NCBI GenBank assembly: GCA_016342285.1
Contig: JAEINQ010000058.1
Location: 1 to 45,933, forward strand
DNA from: Desulfobacterales bacterium
GTDB taxonomy: Bacteria > Desulfobacterota > Desulfobacteria > Desulfobacterales > JAEINQ01
Direction of reading: 5' to 3'
DNA: 45,933 nt
This document shows positions 6,523 to 14,596 of the stretch, piece after piece (position 1 is the stretch's first letter; every line of letters begins with the position of its first letter). The position numbers and the translations under genes were made by a program. The notes under the pieces were generated by a model, which had not been told where the DNA came from, ran no database searches, and worked only from the letters and a program-made list of their open reading frames with translations.

Positions 6523-7740
6523 TCATGCCCTGCCTCTCCCGTCCGGGCGAAGCCCGGAGGATTTTCGGGCTGCAAATTTGGGAAGAAGAAGCCAGATACC
6601 CAGCATGACGGCACCGCTCCCTGTTCCCATGATGCCGATGATGCGGATCTTGTCCGTCCAGTCCAGGGCGATCAACCACATGGAAAATGCCCCCAGCATG
6701 AAGTAGATGAAGATCAACAGCGAAGAGGCCGCCCCGGCATGGCGATCGACCTGCTCCAGGACCAGGTTGTTGCTGGGGGGTCGACTGAGGCCGAATGAGA
6801 AGGAAACAACCGCCATGGGCAGGGCCAGGCCCCAGGGCCCCGGTAGCCACCGCGTTAGCATGACCAGGCTGCCGATGAGAATCCCGGCAAAGCCGGCGGT
6901 CATAATCGCCCTTGACCCCACCCGGCCTAGCAGCCGTGTGCAGGCAAAGGCTCCGGCCATGATGGCCGCGGCGTTCAGGGCGAAAAAATAGCCGAAAACC
7001 TGCTCGCTCAACCCGAGCCGGGTGATGTAGATATCGGCCGACCCGCCGATGAAAGCAAAGTGGGGCAGTACGATGATGGCCATCATCAGGGCAAAGCCCA
7101 CATATCGCCGGTTGCCCAGCAGTTGCAGGTAAATCCCGGCGGTTTTGAGGACACCGGTGGCAGAAGGCGTTTTCAGGGTTTCCGGCATGCGGAATACACC
7201 GATCCAGCCAACCGCGCCGATCAACGCCTGGATCAAAAACACCCAACGCCACGAAAACCAGGTCAGGACCCATCCACCAAAAACAGGCGCCAGCATGGGC
7301 GCCAGGGCCATAATCACACCGATATGGGCCAGGATTCGGGCCCGTTCATGCCCCTGGTAAACGTCCTTGCTGATGGCCAGGACCAGGGCCGACGCGGAAG
7401 CCGCCCCGGCGGCCTGGAACACCCGAAAGACAATCAGGCTGAACACGTTGTTTGAAAGGGCGCAGAGCAGGCTCGCCAGAATGAAAATCCCGATGCCGAC
7501 CAGTAGCAGCGGCCGCCGGCCGAACCGATCCGACAACGGCCCGTAAAACAGGAGAAAGACGCAGTAGCTGACAAAAAAACCGACCAGCGTCAGGTTGACG
7601 ATGGCCAGGGGCTGGTGCCAGATTTTTTGAAGCAGCGGTATGGCGGGCAGGTACATGTCGGTCGAAAGCGGCGGGAAGGCCGATAGCAGCGCCAGAAGCA
7701 GCAAAAGTCTGTTTTTGTACATCATGCTTACAATTTTCAT
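6523..7740 (-). CDS. Bcr/CflA-type drug efflux transporter (MFS, DHA1)
   Basis: A proton-driven inner-membrane exporter of 405 residues with about 12 membrane helices. The N-terminus has the family signature FPPLSTDMYLPAIP, followed by the MFS loop motif GPLSDRFGRRP between helices 2 and 3 and LAPMLAPVFGGWV in helix 5. Family members export drugs or small metabolites such as bicyclomycin, sulfonamides or cysteine; the substrate here is unknown. The gene stands alone on the minus strand next to the integrated element. Its leader contains a terminator-like hairpin (7767-7798), which could cause attenuation. Confidence 0.9.
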   Translation of the reverse strand: MKIVSMMYKNRLLLLLALLSAFPPLSTDMYLPAIPLLQKIWHQPLAIVNLTLVGFFVSYCVFLLFYGPLSDRFGRRPLLLVGIGIFILASLLCALSNNVFSLIVFRVFQAAGAASASALVLAISKDVYQGHERARILAHIGVIMALAPMLAPVFGGWVLTWFSWRWVFLIQALIGAVGWIGVFRMPETLKTPSATGVLKTAGIYLQLLGNRRYVGFALMMAIIVLPHFAFIGGSADIYITRLGLSEQVFGYFFALNAAAIMAGAFACTRLLGRVGSRAIMTAGFAGILIGSLVMLTRWLPGPWGLALPMAVVSFSFGLSRPPSNNLVLEQVDRHAGAASSLLIFIYFMLGAFSMWLIALDWTDKIRIIGIMGTGSGAVMLGIWLLLPKFAARKSSGLRPDGRGRA

Positions 7741-7766
7741 ATAAAGGCCATTTCAATGTGAAAATG

Positions 7767-7798
7767 AAAAAACGGCAGACGCGTTTGCCTGCCGTTTT
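7767..7798 (-). terminator. Terminator-like hairpin in the leader of the efflux gene
   Basis: On the minus strand AACGGCAG pairs with CTGCCGTT around a ten-base loop, followed by TTTTTT. It lies 27 bases upstream of the transporter start codon and no gene ends nearby. It therefore either stops read-through or acts as an attenuator in the leader. Confidence 0.5.
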
Positions 7799-8180
7799 CA
7801 GTTTCCTGTTTTCGGACCATGTCATTGAGCGTTACCGCATATCAGACGCCGTTTCTTTCTAATACGGTTTGCTATCGTATTCAACAGCTATATGCTTTTC
7901 CCGAAGGGATTCCAATCGGGAAACAGGGATTGGATAAAACACCGTCACTGACGGCCGGAACAGGTCTGAGCCCGCGAAGTGGCTGAACGCTTATGAATTG
8001 CAACCGTCTCCCGGCAATCCATAAAAAGAAATCCTCTGTGAACTCGGTGTCTCGGTGGTGATTCAAACAAAATAGGGCAACCTCTTTGGGCCGGCCAGGT
8101 CGGCCGGTTCAAAAAAGTCTGCGAGTGTCTGCGGTTAATACATGCACTTAGGACCTGCTCTCCGGACCGGTCCACAGATC
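7799..8180. repeat. Gene-free spacer with dispersed repeats
   Basis: No gene is supported. At 8032-8060 there is a short periodic tract built on the word CTCGGTG. From 8081 to 8139 the sequence closely matches 14167-14236: a CCGGCC/GGCCGG hairpin, six A residues and a tract based on GTCTGCG. This is one copy of a dispersed intergenic repeat. Confidence 0.6.
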
Positions 8181-9035
8181 TCAGGCCGCGACGGAGAAGA
8201 GGTCATCAGCCACCATCATGTCGCTTTCGTGGCTCTCGGCCACGGCATCGACATCCGCCTCATCCAGGCCGAACCGCTTCAGGATTTTCGGCTCAACGAA
8301 GCAGCGGACCACTTCGGAATGAAAGCAGGTGGACCGGAACGCACACACATGGGCCACGACGTTGCTGAGCCCGGCCCAGGACACGATGTCCGGCTCGCCT
8401 TCGGTGGCAATCGGCCGATGGTGATCCTGGATCGACCGGATCAGGGCATCGGGGAAATTCCATGTTTCCGCAATAATCCCGCCCAGCTCGGCATGATGGA
8501 TCCCGAAAAGCGCCTTTTCCGCCTGAATCAGGGAAAGACGGTTTTGAATCAGGTCGCAGAGCGCACGGTACCTTTTTTCCAGGAATCGGTTGAGCACCAG
8601 TTTGCCCACGTCGTGAAGCAGGGCGGCGGTGAACAGGGCGGAATCGGCGGGGCATCCCGCTTTTTCGGAAAGCCGTCCGGAAAGCACGGCACAGGAGACG
8701 CTGTGGCGCCACAATTCCCCCTCGTACAGCCCGTAGCCGCCGTGGGCCCGATCGTATTCGGGCAATTTGATGCAGTGGGTCAGAAGGATGTTGATGATGT
8801 TGCGCATGCCGAGAAACACCAGGGCCTGTTTCAAGGAGCTGATTTTTTCACTCAGACCGAAATAACTCGAATTGCAGAGTTTCAGGCAGTTGGAGGTCAC
8901 GGCAGGGTCGAATTGGACCAGTTCGATGAGGTCGTCGACCCCGGCGTCGTTGTCCATGGCGATAGTAAGGGCGCGATGGGCCAGCGGGGGAAAAGAGGTG
9001 AGATCTTCGATGGAATCGACAATTTCCTGAATCAT
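8181..9035 (-). CDS. HDOD-domain protein
   Basis: A 284-residue protein made of one HDOD domain, a relative of HD phosphohydrolases that usually works in signalling rather than catalysis. Visible marks are FDPAVTSNCLKLCNSSYFG with a following ISSLKQALVFLG, the HDVGK core (AALLHDVGKLVLNRF) and the later histidines IHHAELG and QDHHRP. These pairs are retained, so weak hydrolase activity cannot be excluded. The ATG at 9035 has AAGGA just upstream and is preferred over a longer frame whose extension is Arg/Pro-rich. No receiver or GGDEF domain is attached. It is a single gene between spacers. Confidence 0.88.
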   Translation of the reverse strand: MIQEIVDSIEDLTSFPPLAHRALTIAMDNDAGVDDLIELVQFDPAVTSNCLKLCNSSYFGLSEKISSLKQALVFLGMRNIINILLTHCIKLPEYDRAHGGYGLYEGELWRHSVSCAVLSGRLSEKAGCPADSALFTAALLHDVGKLVLNRFLEKRYRALCDLIQNRLSLIQAEKALFGIHHAELGGIIAETWNFPDALIRSIQDHHRPIATEGEPDIVSWAGLSNVVAHVCAFRSTCFHSEVVRCFVEPKILKRFGLDEADVDAVAESHESDMMVADDLFSVAA

Positions 9036-9289
9036 GGGGTCCTTTGCTGCACGGATGACCGTCGCGCGAAAAGGGAAAACAGGCAAGGCCGCCTCCGCCC
9101 GATGCCAGGGGCGCCTTGGCCTTCTGATCAACGGTGGCCACAAACCGGAACCCGGATTGGGGCGAGGCTGACCAAGTCCATACCCGAAAGAACTGCTTTT
9201 TTATCTCTATCGGTATTTCGGGCAGTAACTTGAACATTTCCTTGCCGGTACCCCTGCCCGATCCCCATAACGACAGCGGAATGCTTCCC

Positions 9290-10222
9290 TTACGGGACGA
9301 TCCAAACGGCCAGGTTCGATGCTTTTTGCAGGACTTTCCGCGAAACACTGCCTAAGAAAGTGCTTTTGCTTTCGCCCCCCTTCCCGATCACCACAGTGCC
9401 GTATTCCCCTTTTCCGGCCGCCTCCAAAATTGCTTTTCCGGCAAAAACACGGGCAGCAACCGTTGTCAGGTCGATCCGATCATCATCGAATCCGTATTGC
9501 CCAAGGACCGCCTTCGCCTGGGAGCTAAAATCACGCATACATTTGCGGTCACCGTCCAGCATTGCCGTTTCCACTTCAGGGCTTGGCGGTTCGTCCATAT
9601 CGATCTCACAGCAATCCCGGAGCCACGGCTGGACGTGAATCATGTGAATCCGGTTTTCCGATTGACCGCCGAGAATGAATGCCAGGTGATCCAGGGCTCT
9701 GAGAGATCGGGAAGAACCGTCGACAGCCAGAAGGGTTTTTTCCCCTGAGACATCGCCGTCCACGATCCAGATGGGGGTGATCTGTGAATTATTGGCAAGG
9801 TTGGCCGCAACACTGCCCATGACCATTTCATGAAGGTACCCGATCCCTCTCCGACCGACGACGATGGCATCGTAGGACCCGGCATGGCTCAGGGCCAGCA
9901 GATCATCGGCAACGCTGACCAGCCGCGGTCGCGTCTGGATCTCGATCCGGACGGCGTCGACACCTCCCTTCACCATCTTGGCGCGGTGCGCCTCCAGCAG
10001 TGCCAGGCCCGCGGCCTTGTTCTTCTTGATGATCTTTCCCAGCTCGCTCTTGACCTTTGGGATTTTTTCCGCTTCATCGAGAAGGTATTGGGATATCCCC
10101 GGCTGGATGTGGATCAGCAGGTATTCCACATCCCCGATGGCCCCGGCCATGCGGGCCGCGTAACCAACGGCCGTGGAAGCATGCCGCGACCCGTCAACCG
10201 CGACCAGAATTTTTTTCTTCAT
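9290..10222 (-). CDS. Tandem universal stress protein (two Usp domains)
   Basis: A 310-residue cytoplasmic protein with two UspA-type nucleotide-binding domains. Domain 1 starts ILVAVDGSRHAS and ends with the GRRG-9-GS ATP motif (VVGRRGIGYLHEMVMGSV). Domain 2 starts TLLAVDGSSRSL and ends VVIGKGGESKSTFLGSV. Both ATP-binding loops are intact. Tandem Usp proteins are common in anaerobes and respond to energy or redox stress. The ATG at 10222 has AGGGGTG upstream; the frame remains open far beyond it, but that part has no Usp similarity. It follows pyruvate kinase on the same strand, separated by a repeat. Confidence 0.9.
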   Translation of the reverse strand: MKKKILVAVDGSRHASTAVGYAARMAGAIGDVEYLLIHIQPGISQYLLDEAEKIPKVKSELGKIIKKNKAAGLALLEAHRAKMVKGGVDAVRIEIQTRPRLVSVADDLLALSHAGSYDAIVVGRRGIGYLHEMVMGSVAANLANNSQITPIWIVDGDVSGEKTLLAVDGSSRSLRALDHLAFILGGQSENRIHMIHVQPWLRDCCEIDMDEPPSPEVETAMLDGDRKCMRDFSSQAKAVLGQYGFDDDRIDLTTVAARVFAGKAILEAAGKGEYGTVVIGKGGESKSTFLGSVSRKVLQKASNLAVWIVP

Positions 10223-10274
10223 GTCACCCCTATCAATCGTGTGGCATTTTGTTCCGAGGAACATCGCCACAAGT

Positions 10275-10367
10275 AAAGAATCCTGGCCCAGAAAACCAGG
10301 CTTTGGTTTGCCCCTGGAAAGGGATAGGTTATCGCCCCCCCATATCAGTGTGGAGTGACTAAAGTGA
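10275..10367 (+). repeat. Dispersed composite repeat, copy A (left part)
   Basis: About 90 bases that match 39605-39695 almost base for base, starting AAAGAATCCTGGCCCA and ending in the tract GTGACTAAAGTGA. CCTGG/CCAGG forms a small hairpin at its start. The core and right half of the family are absent. It lies between the Usp gene and pyruvate kinase. Confidence 0.75.
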
Positions 10368-10392
10368 GTCCCGCCAAGGCGGCAATGGGTTT

Positions 10393-11817
10393 TTAATCCA
10401 CGGCCCCGACCCGGTGAATCTTGATCATGTTGGTGGAGCCTTCCGTGAGCCCCAGGCCGATCACCAGAACGACCAGGTCTCCCTTTTCCACGAGTTTCTT
10501 TTCCATGAGCAGGTTTTCGCTTGAGGTGATCAGCCGCTTGGCATCGGTGATGTCGGGGATGTACATGGGATACACCCCCCAGAGCAGGGACAGCCGATTG
10601 TAAATTTCCATGCGTGACGAAAAAGCGTAGATTGGCCGGTTGGGCCGCTGCTTTGAGATTTGTTTGGATGTCTTTCCGGAGACCGAAAAGGCGACGATGC
10701 ACCGGGCATCGACCTCGTGGAGAATATTCACCGCCGACTGGGCTACGGCGTGGGTCACGATGTCCGTGGGGTCCTTTCCGAAATGAAGATTGTACCGCAT
10801 AAAAGGGGAGCACTCCGCCTGCTCGGTGATCTTGGCCATCATGCGCACCGATTGTACCGGATAACGCCCCGAGGCGGTCTCGCCCGAAAGCATCACGGCG
10901 TCGGTGCCGTCGAAGATGGCATTGGCCACGTCCGAGGCCTCGGCCCGGGTAGGGATGGGATTGGTGCTCATGGTCTCCAGCATCTGGGTGGCGGTGATCA
11001 CCAGCCGGTTTCTTTTATTGGCCGTGGCGATGATCTGTTTCTGGACCGTGGGTACCAGTTCCGGCTCCAGCTCGACCCCGAGATCGCCCCGGGCAACCAT
11101 GACACCGTCGGCCGCGTCCAAAATGGCGTCGAGGTTCGCCACCGCCTCGGGTTTTTCGATTTTGGCGATCACCGGAATATCGGCTCCCTGTTTTTTAATG
11201 AGCGCCTTGATCTGGTTCATGTCGTCGGCACTTCGAACAAAGGAAAGGGCAAAATAGTCAACGCCGTTCTTGATGCCAAAGTTGAGATCGCGCCGGTCTT
11301 TTTCCGTCATTGACGGGGCTGAGACCTTCACACCGGGCAGATTGATCCCTTTGTTCTCTTTTAAATAGCCGCCGATGATCACCCGGCAGTGAACGGTGTC
11401 GTTGTCAGACGAAACCACTTGAAGCCGGATCAGTCCGTCATCCAAAAGGATGGTGTCGCCGGCCCGAACATCGCCGGGCAGGTTCTCATAAGTGGTGGAA
11501 ACCCTTTCCGCCGTCCCGGCCAGGGGCTTGGTGGTGATGGCAAAAGAGGCGTTTCGCTTGAGTCGAACCGGTTCACCACCCTCCATTTTGCCCACCCGAA
11601 TCTTGGGCCCCTGAAGGTCCAGCAAAATCCCCACCGGCCGGTTCATGGTGCGTGAAACGGATCGAATGGTGCGGATCACCTCGGTATGGGATTCGTAGCT
11701 GCCGTGGGAAAAATTAAGACGGGCCACGTTCATACCCGCCTCCACCAGCTTTTCCAGCATGTCCCGGCTGCTTGAGGCCGGTCCGATGGTGGCGACGATC
11801 TTGGCTTTCAGCTTCAT
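10393..11817 (-). CDS. pyk: Pyruvate kinase
   Basis: Converts phosphoenolpyruvate and ADP to pyruvate and ATP at the end of glycolysis. It has 474 residues, the normal length. Marks in order: KIVATIGPAS at the N-terminus, MNVARLNFSHG, the active-site region IAKIEKPEAV, MVARGDLGVELE with the metal-binding and general acid residues, ITATQMLETM, and PTRAEASDVANAIFDGTDA followed by SGETA. The B domain and a C-terminal allosteric domain are complete. It begins with ATG and stands alone. No allosteric class can be assigned from sequence alone. Confidence 0.97.
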   Translation of the reverse strand: MKLKAKIVATIGPASSSRDMLEKLVEAGMNVARLNFSHGSYESHTEVIRTIRSVSRTMNRPVGILLDLQGPKIRVGKMEGGEPVRLKRNASFAITTKPLAGTAERVSTTYENLPGDVRAGDTILLDDGLIRLQVVSSDNDTVHCRVIIGGYLKENKGINLPGVKVSAPSMTEKDRRDLNFGIKNGVDYFALSFVRSADDMNQIKALIKKQGADIPVIAKIEKPEAVANLDAILDAADGVMVARGDLGVELEPELVPTVQKQIIATANKRNRLVITATQMLETMSTNPIPTRAEASDVANAIFDGTDAVMLSGETASGRYPVQSVRMMAKITEQAECSPFMRYNLHFGKDPTDIVTHAVAQSAVNILHEVDARCIVAFSVSGKTSKQISKQRPNRPIYAFSSRMEIYNRLSLLWGVYPMYIPDITDAKRLITSSENLLMEKKLVEKGDLVVLVIGLGLTEGSTNMIKIHRVGAVD

Positions 11818-12200
11818 GGTTTCAGCCTTTCATGGTTGGCCAATGGATTGTTGGGGTTGAAAGACCTTTATGCCGGCATCTTCTTTAACTTAAATTGAGC
11901 GTTCCCAATTTCGACAATCGTTCAACTCAGGTTTAAGCATGTTCCATTGTGGCTGGATTGGCTATGGGTGTCAAACGATTCCCGATTCGGCCGGCATCTC
12001 AATGGCGAACACGCCCCGCCTTTTAATGGGGATTGCACAGCACCCGTTCATCATATAAGAAAGCATGACGCGTCCTACAAACACCCCATTGGCAAATGCG
12101 TGCATGGCCCGTTACGACTTCAACCTGAGTTGAGCGACTGTCCAGGCTTGCCCGTCTCAGGCTGTGTTGTCGCAGATACAAGGAAACAGACGAAAATGAA
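11818..12200. other. Gene-free spacer between divergent pyk and transporter genes
   Basis: Regulatory space for two divergent genes. The left 130 bases are AT-rich and should hold the pyk promoter, but no clear -35/-10 pair stands out. A plus-strand frame at 11947-12213 lacks a ribosome site and protein-like composition. No repeat copy was seen here. Confidence 0.4.
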
Positions 12201-13184
12201 ATGCTTCAACTAGTATCGATAGGTCTTCTATCGGGTCTGTTTTTCAGCTCGACCTTCATCCTGAACCGGGTGATGAGCCTGGAAGGGGGACACTGGGTGT
12301 GGTCGGCCGCACTCCGGTATGCCTACATGATCCTGTTCCTGCTGGCCGGGCAACTGCTCTCCCAGGGCATTCGGGGGCCTGAACGGATTTTCAGGCTTTT
12401 TTTCCGGTATTGGAAATTCTGGACCCTCTCGGGCAGCATCGGTTTCGGCGGATTCTACGCCCTGATCTGTTTCAGTGCCGACCATGCACCGGGGTGGGTT
12501 GTCGCCACCACCTGGCAGTTGACCATCATCGCCTCCCTGGTCGTGCTGATCTGCTTTGGAAGGTCGTTTCCAAAAAAGGTATGGGGGTTTTCAGCCATCG
12601 TTTTTATGGGGGTCATCCTGGTCAATGCGAGCCATGTCGATACCGTCCACATGGCAGATGCCTTGATGGGCGGCATTCCGGTTCTCATAGCGGCGTTTTG
12701 TTATCCAACAGGCAATCAACTGGTCTGGGAGGCCAAAAACGGCCACAGGCTTCTTCCCCATATCAACGACCCCCTTGTGGATAATCCGTTCAACAAGGTC
12801 TTTCTGCTTTCCCTGGGGTCGGTACCGTTCTGGCTGGTCCTGGTTGCCATCAACGATCCGCCGCCGCCATCCACCGGACAGCTTGTCAACACCGCCCTGG
12901 TGGCCGTCTTTTCAGGCATCTGCGCCACGAGCCTCTTTTTGTTTGCCCGAAGCAAATCAATGACGGGCAGCGAACTGGCCGCCGTGGACGCGACCCAGTC
13001 CAGCGAAGTCATCTTTGCCATCGTCGGTGAGGTCGTTCTCATCGGCGCCCCCTTGCCCGGGGCTGCCGCGGTTGCAGGCATCTTACTGGTATTTACCGGC
13101 CTGGGACTGTTCATTCGCTTTCAGGATTTACCCGCCCGAAGGGGCCGCTTAGGGGATATCGAGCAGCAAAGAGACCCACAATGA
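12201..13184 (+). CDS. EmrE-type multidrug resistance transporter family protein (DMT superfamily)
   Basis: An inner-membrane protein of 327 residues with about ten membrane helices, fitting the long EmrE-like family PF13536 rather than four-helix SMR proteins. Segments LSGLFFSSTFILNRVMSLEGG and LRYAYMILFLL at the start and DATQSSEVIFAIVGEVVLIG near the end are family-like; the last is the second EamA-type repeat. The substrate is unknown. The ribosome site before ATG is weak (GGAAA, distant). A dispersed repeat (copy B) starts three bases after the stop codon. Confidence 0.82.
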   Translation: MLQLVSIGLLSGLFFSSTFILNRVMSLEGGHWVWSAALRYAYMILFLLAGQLLSQGIRGPERIFRLFFRYWKFWTLSGSIGFGGFYALICFSADHAPGWVVATTWQLTIIASLVVLICFGRSFPKKVWGFSAIVFMGVILVNASHVDTVHMADALMGGIPVLIAAFCYPTGNQLVWEAKNGHRLLPHINDPLVDNPFNKVFLLSLGSVPFWLVLVAINDPPPPSTGQLVNTALVAVFSGICATSLFLFARSKSMTGSELAAVDATQSSEVIFAIVGEVVLIGAPLPGAAAVAGILLVFTGLGLFIRFQDLPARRGRLGDIEQQRDPQ

Positions 13185-13186
13185 GT

Positions 13187-13479
13187 AAAGAATCCACACC
13201 CAGAGGACGTGGCCTTGGGTTGCCACTGGAAAGGGGTGCGATACTGCAATTCCAGTTCGAAATGCCTAAAATGCTAAATTGCCTAATCCGCTAAAAACCA
13301 GCGGACAAGAATTAAGGAATTCTGCCATATCTTAGCTTAAAAAACCGGAGCGAAGCGACTCCACAACTTTAGGCATTTCGCATTTTAGTGCATTTTAGGC
13401 ATTGGCCAACAAATGAAACGGCATAGCAGATTGACTCCGACCATACCCTGAGGGCATGGATTCCCAAATCGGATTAAAA
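13187..13479 (+). repeat. Dispersed composite repeat, copy B (full length)
   Basis: Starts AAAGAATCCACACCCA and ends GGATTCCCAAATCGGATT; the ends are inverted repeats of GAATCC next to small hairpins. Between them are a periodic left arm (13261-13286, word AATGCCTAAA), a CCGCT/AGCGG hairpin, TTAAGGAATTCTGCC (13312-13326), a hairpin core GGAGCGAAGCGACTCC (13347-13362) and a right arm (13368-13403) complementary to the left arm. Copy D carries the same core in the opposite orientation. Confidence 0.75.
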
Positions 13480-13495
13480 AACAAGGACCGGGACC

Positions 13496-13966
13496 ATGGA
13501 TAAGAACAGACTCAAAAAGATCTTCGGCATCGGCCCCCTTGGGGCGGTGATCAGCGTTGCACTCTTCGCCCTGGCCGTCTGGATCGATGAACGGTTGGGT
13601 CACCTGCAAATCACCCCACACACCCGGGCCATAGGGGCCGGAGGCGTCGCCCTGATCCTTTCGGGTTTGGGGTTGCATGGCTGGACCATGAAAACGCTGC
13701 AAAACTGGTGGCAGAACGATCAACTCTGCACCCGGGGCCCGTTCCGGTTCTTCCGCCACCCCATGTACGCCGCCTGGATCAGCGTGATCTGTTCGGGCGC
13801 TGCCCTGATTTTAAATTCCTGGGTGCTCGTTCTCTGGGTGGCTGCCCTGCATCTCATTTGGCACCGCCTGGTCCCCTACGAGGAGAACATGATGCGCAAG
13901 CGGTTCGGCAACGCCTACGACGCCTATGCCGATAGGACAGGCCGGTTCTTTCCGCGGCTTTGGTGA
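13496..13966 (+). CDS. ICMT/PEMT-type membrane methyltransferase family protein
   Basis: A 156-residue integral membrane protein with about four helices. The signature GPFRFFRHPMYAAWI and the C-terminal EENMMRKRFGNAYDAYADRT with the following RFFP are those of isoprenylcysteine carboxyl methyltransferase and phospholipid methyltransferase relatives, which bind S-adenosylmethionine at the membrane face. The bacterial substrate is unknown and prenylcysteine is unlikely. The ribosome site (AAGGA) lies right after repeat copy B. There is no neighbour with an evident pathway link. Confidence 0.85.
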   Translation: MDKNRLKKIFGIGPLGAVISVALFALAVWIDERLGHLQITPHTRAIGAGGVALILSGLGLHGWTMKTLQNWWQNDQLCTRGPFRFFRHPMYAAWISVICSGAALILNSWVLVLWVAALHLIWHRLVPYEENMMRKRFGNAYDAYADRTGRFFPRLW

Positions 13967-14048
13967 ACCTTAGTGCACATTGTCAGAAATATGATGACGT
14001 ATATAAAGCGAAGGTTAAAAACAAATCACATTAAAGCAGCAACTTATT

Positions 14049-14236
14049 TATGAACCGCAGACGGACGCAGACCATCGCAGACCCGGCTTCGCCTGAAGGC
14101 ACCCTCCTGGCCTCCCACACGAAATAGCGAGGAACCCATTTTGGAAAGCTTCGCCCCGAAAAGTGGCCTCTTGGGACCGGCCAGGTCGGCCGGTACCAAA
14201 AAAGTCTGCGGGTGTCGGCGCGTGTCTGCGGTTAAT
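14049..14236. repeat. Composite inverted repeat with GCAGAC-word arms
   Basis: The left arm (14049-14082) repeats the word GCAGAC about every ten bases. The right arm (14206-14236) is its complement, built on GTCTGCG. The centre carries the CCGGCC/GGCCGG hairpin and six A residues, and the right part (14167-14236) is shared with 8081-8139. The following 14237-14596 contains no supported gene, only a GTGCCC/GGGCAC and a GCCCATGG/CCATGGGC inverted repeat. Confidence 0.65.
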
Positions 14237-14596
14237 GAAATGCGATGTCATCGTAATTGTGTTTTCGTGCATTTAGCGAGTGCCCGTCCACGAATCGGTT
14301 TTTGAGTGGGTGGGCACCCATAGATGTTTCCAATTCATAAATGTGAATTTTTGTCCAAGGTCAAGGAAATCAAGCCATTGCGCGGAGGCGTGGTGTGCTA
14401 CGCCGCACAAGCGATGGCACCGATTGACGCCGAGATTGGGCAAAAAGGCCATTTATGGATGGAAACTAGCGAAGAGGTTATAGCCCCGGAAAGACATTCA
14501 AGGAAATCCTCGACATCGTCTTTTCGAAATATTAGAAATGGCCCATGGCATCCGTTGGCCCATGGGCGCTTAATCAACAGAAACCGGAGTTCCCCA

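Noticed and set aside
8142..9233. 363-codon plus-strand frame over the HDOD gene
   Set aside because: Antisense to a gene with clear HDOD motifs, and it has no recognisable domain.
10223..10813. Long N-terminal extension of the universal stress protein
   Set aside because: It overlaps pyruvate kinase in another frame and a repeat; the Usp domain starts exactly at 10222.
11947..12213. 88-codon frame upstream of the EmrE-type gene
   Set aside because: No ribosome site, no protein-like pattern, and it overlaps the next gene's start.
13261..13403. Periodic tract as a CRISPR array
   Set aside because: The words are too short and degenerate, arms are inverted rather than direct, and no cas gene is nearby.
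14324..14596. N-terminal extension of the acylase
   Set aside because: It would bury the lipoprotein signal; ATG at 14597 has GGAG upstream and a proper lipobox follows.
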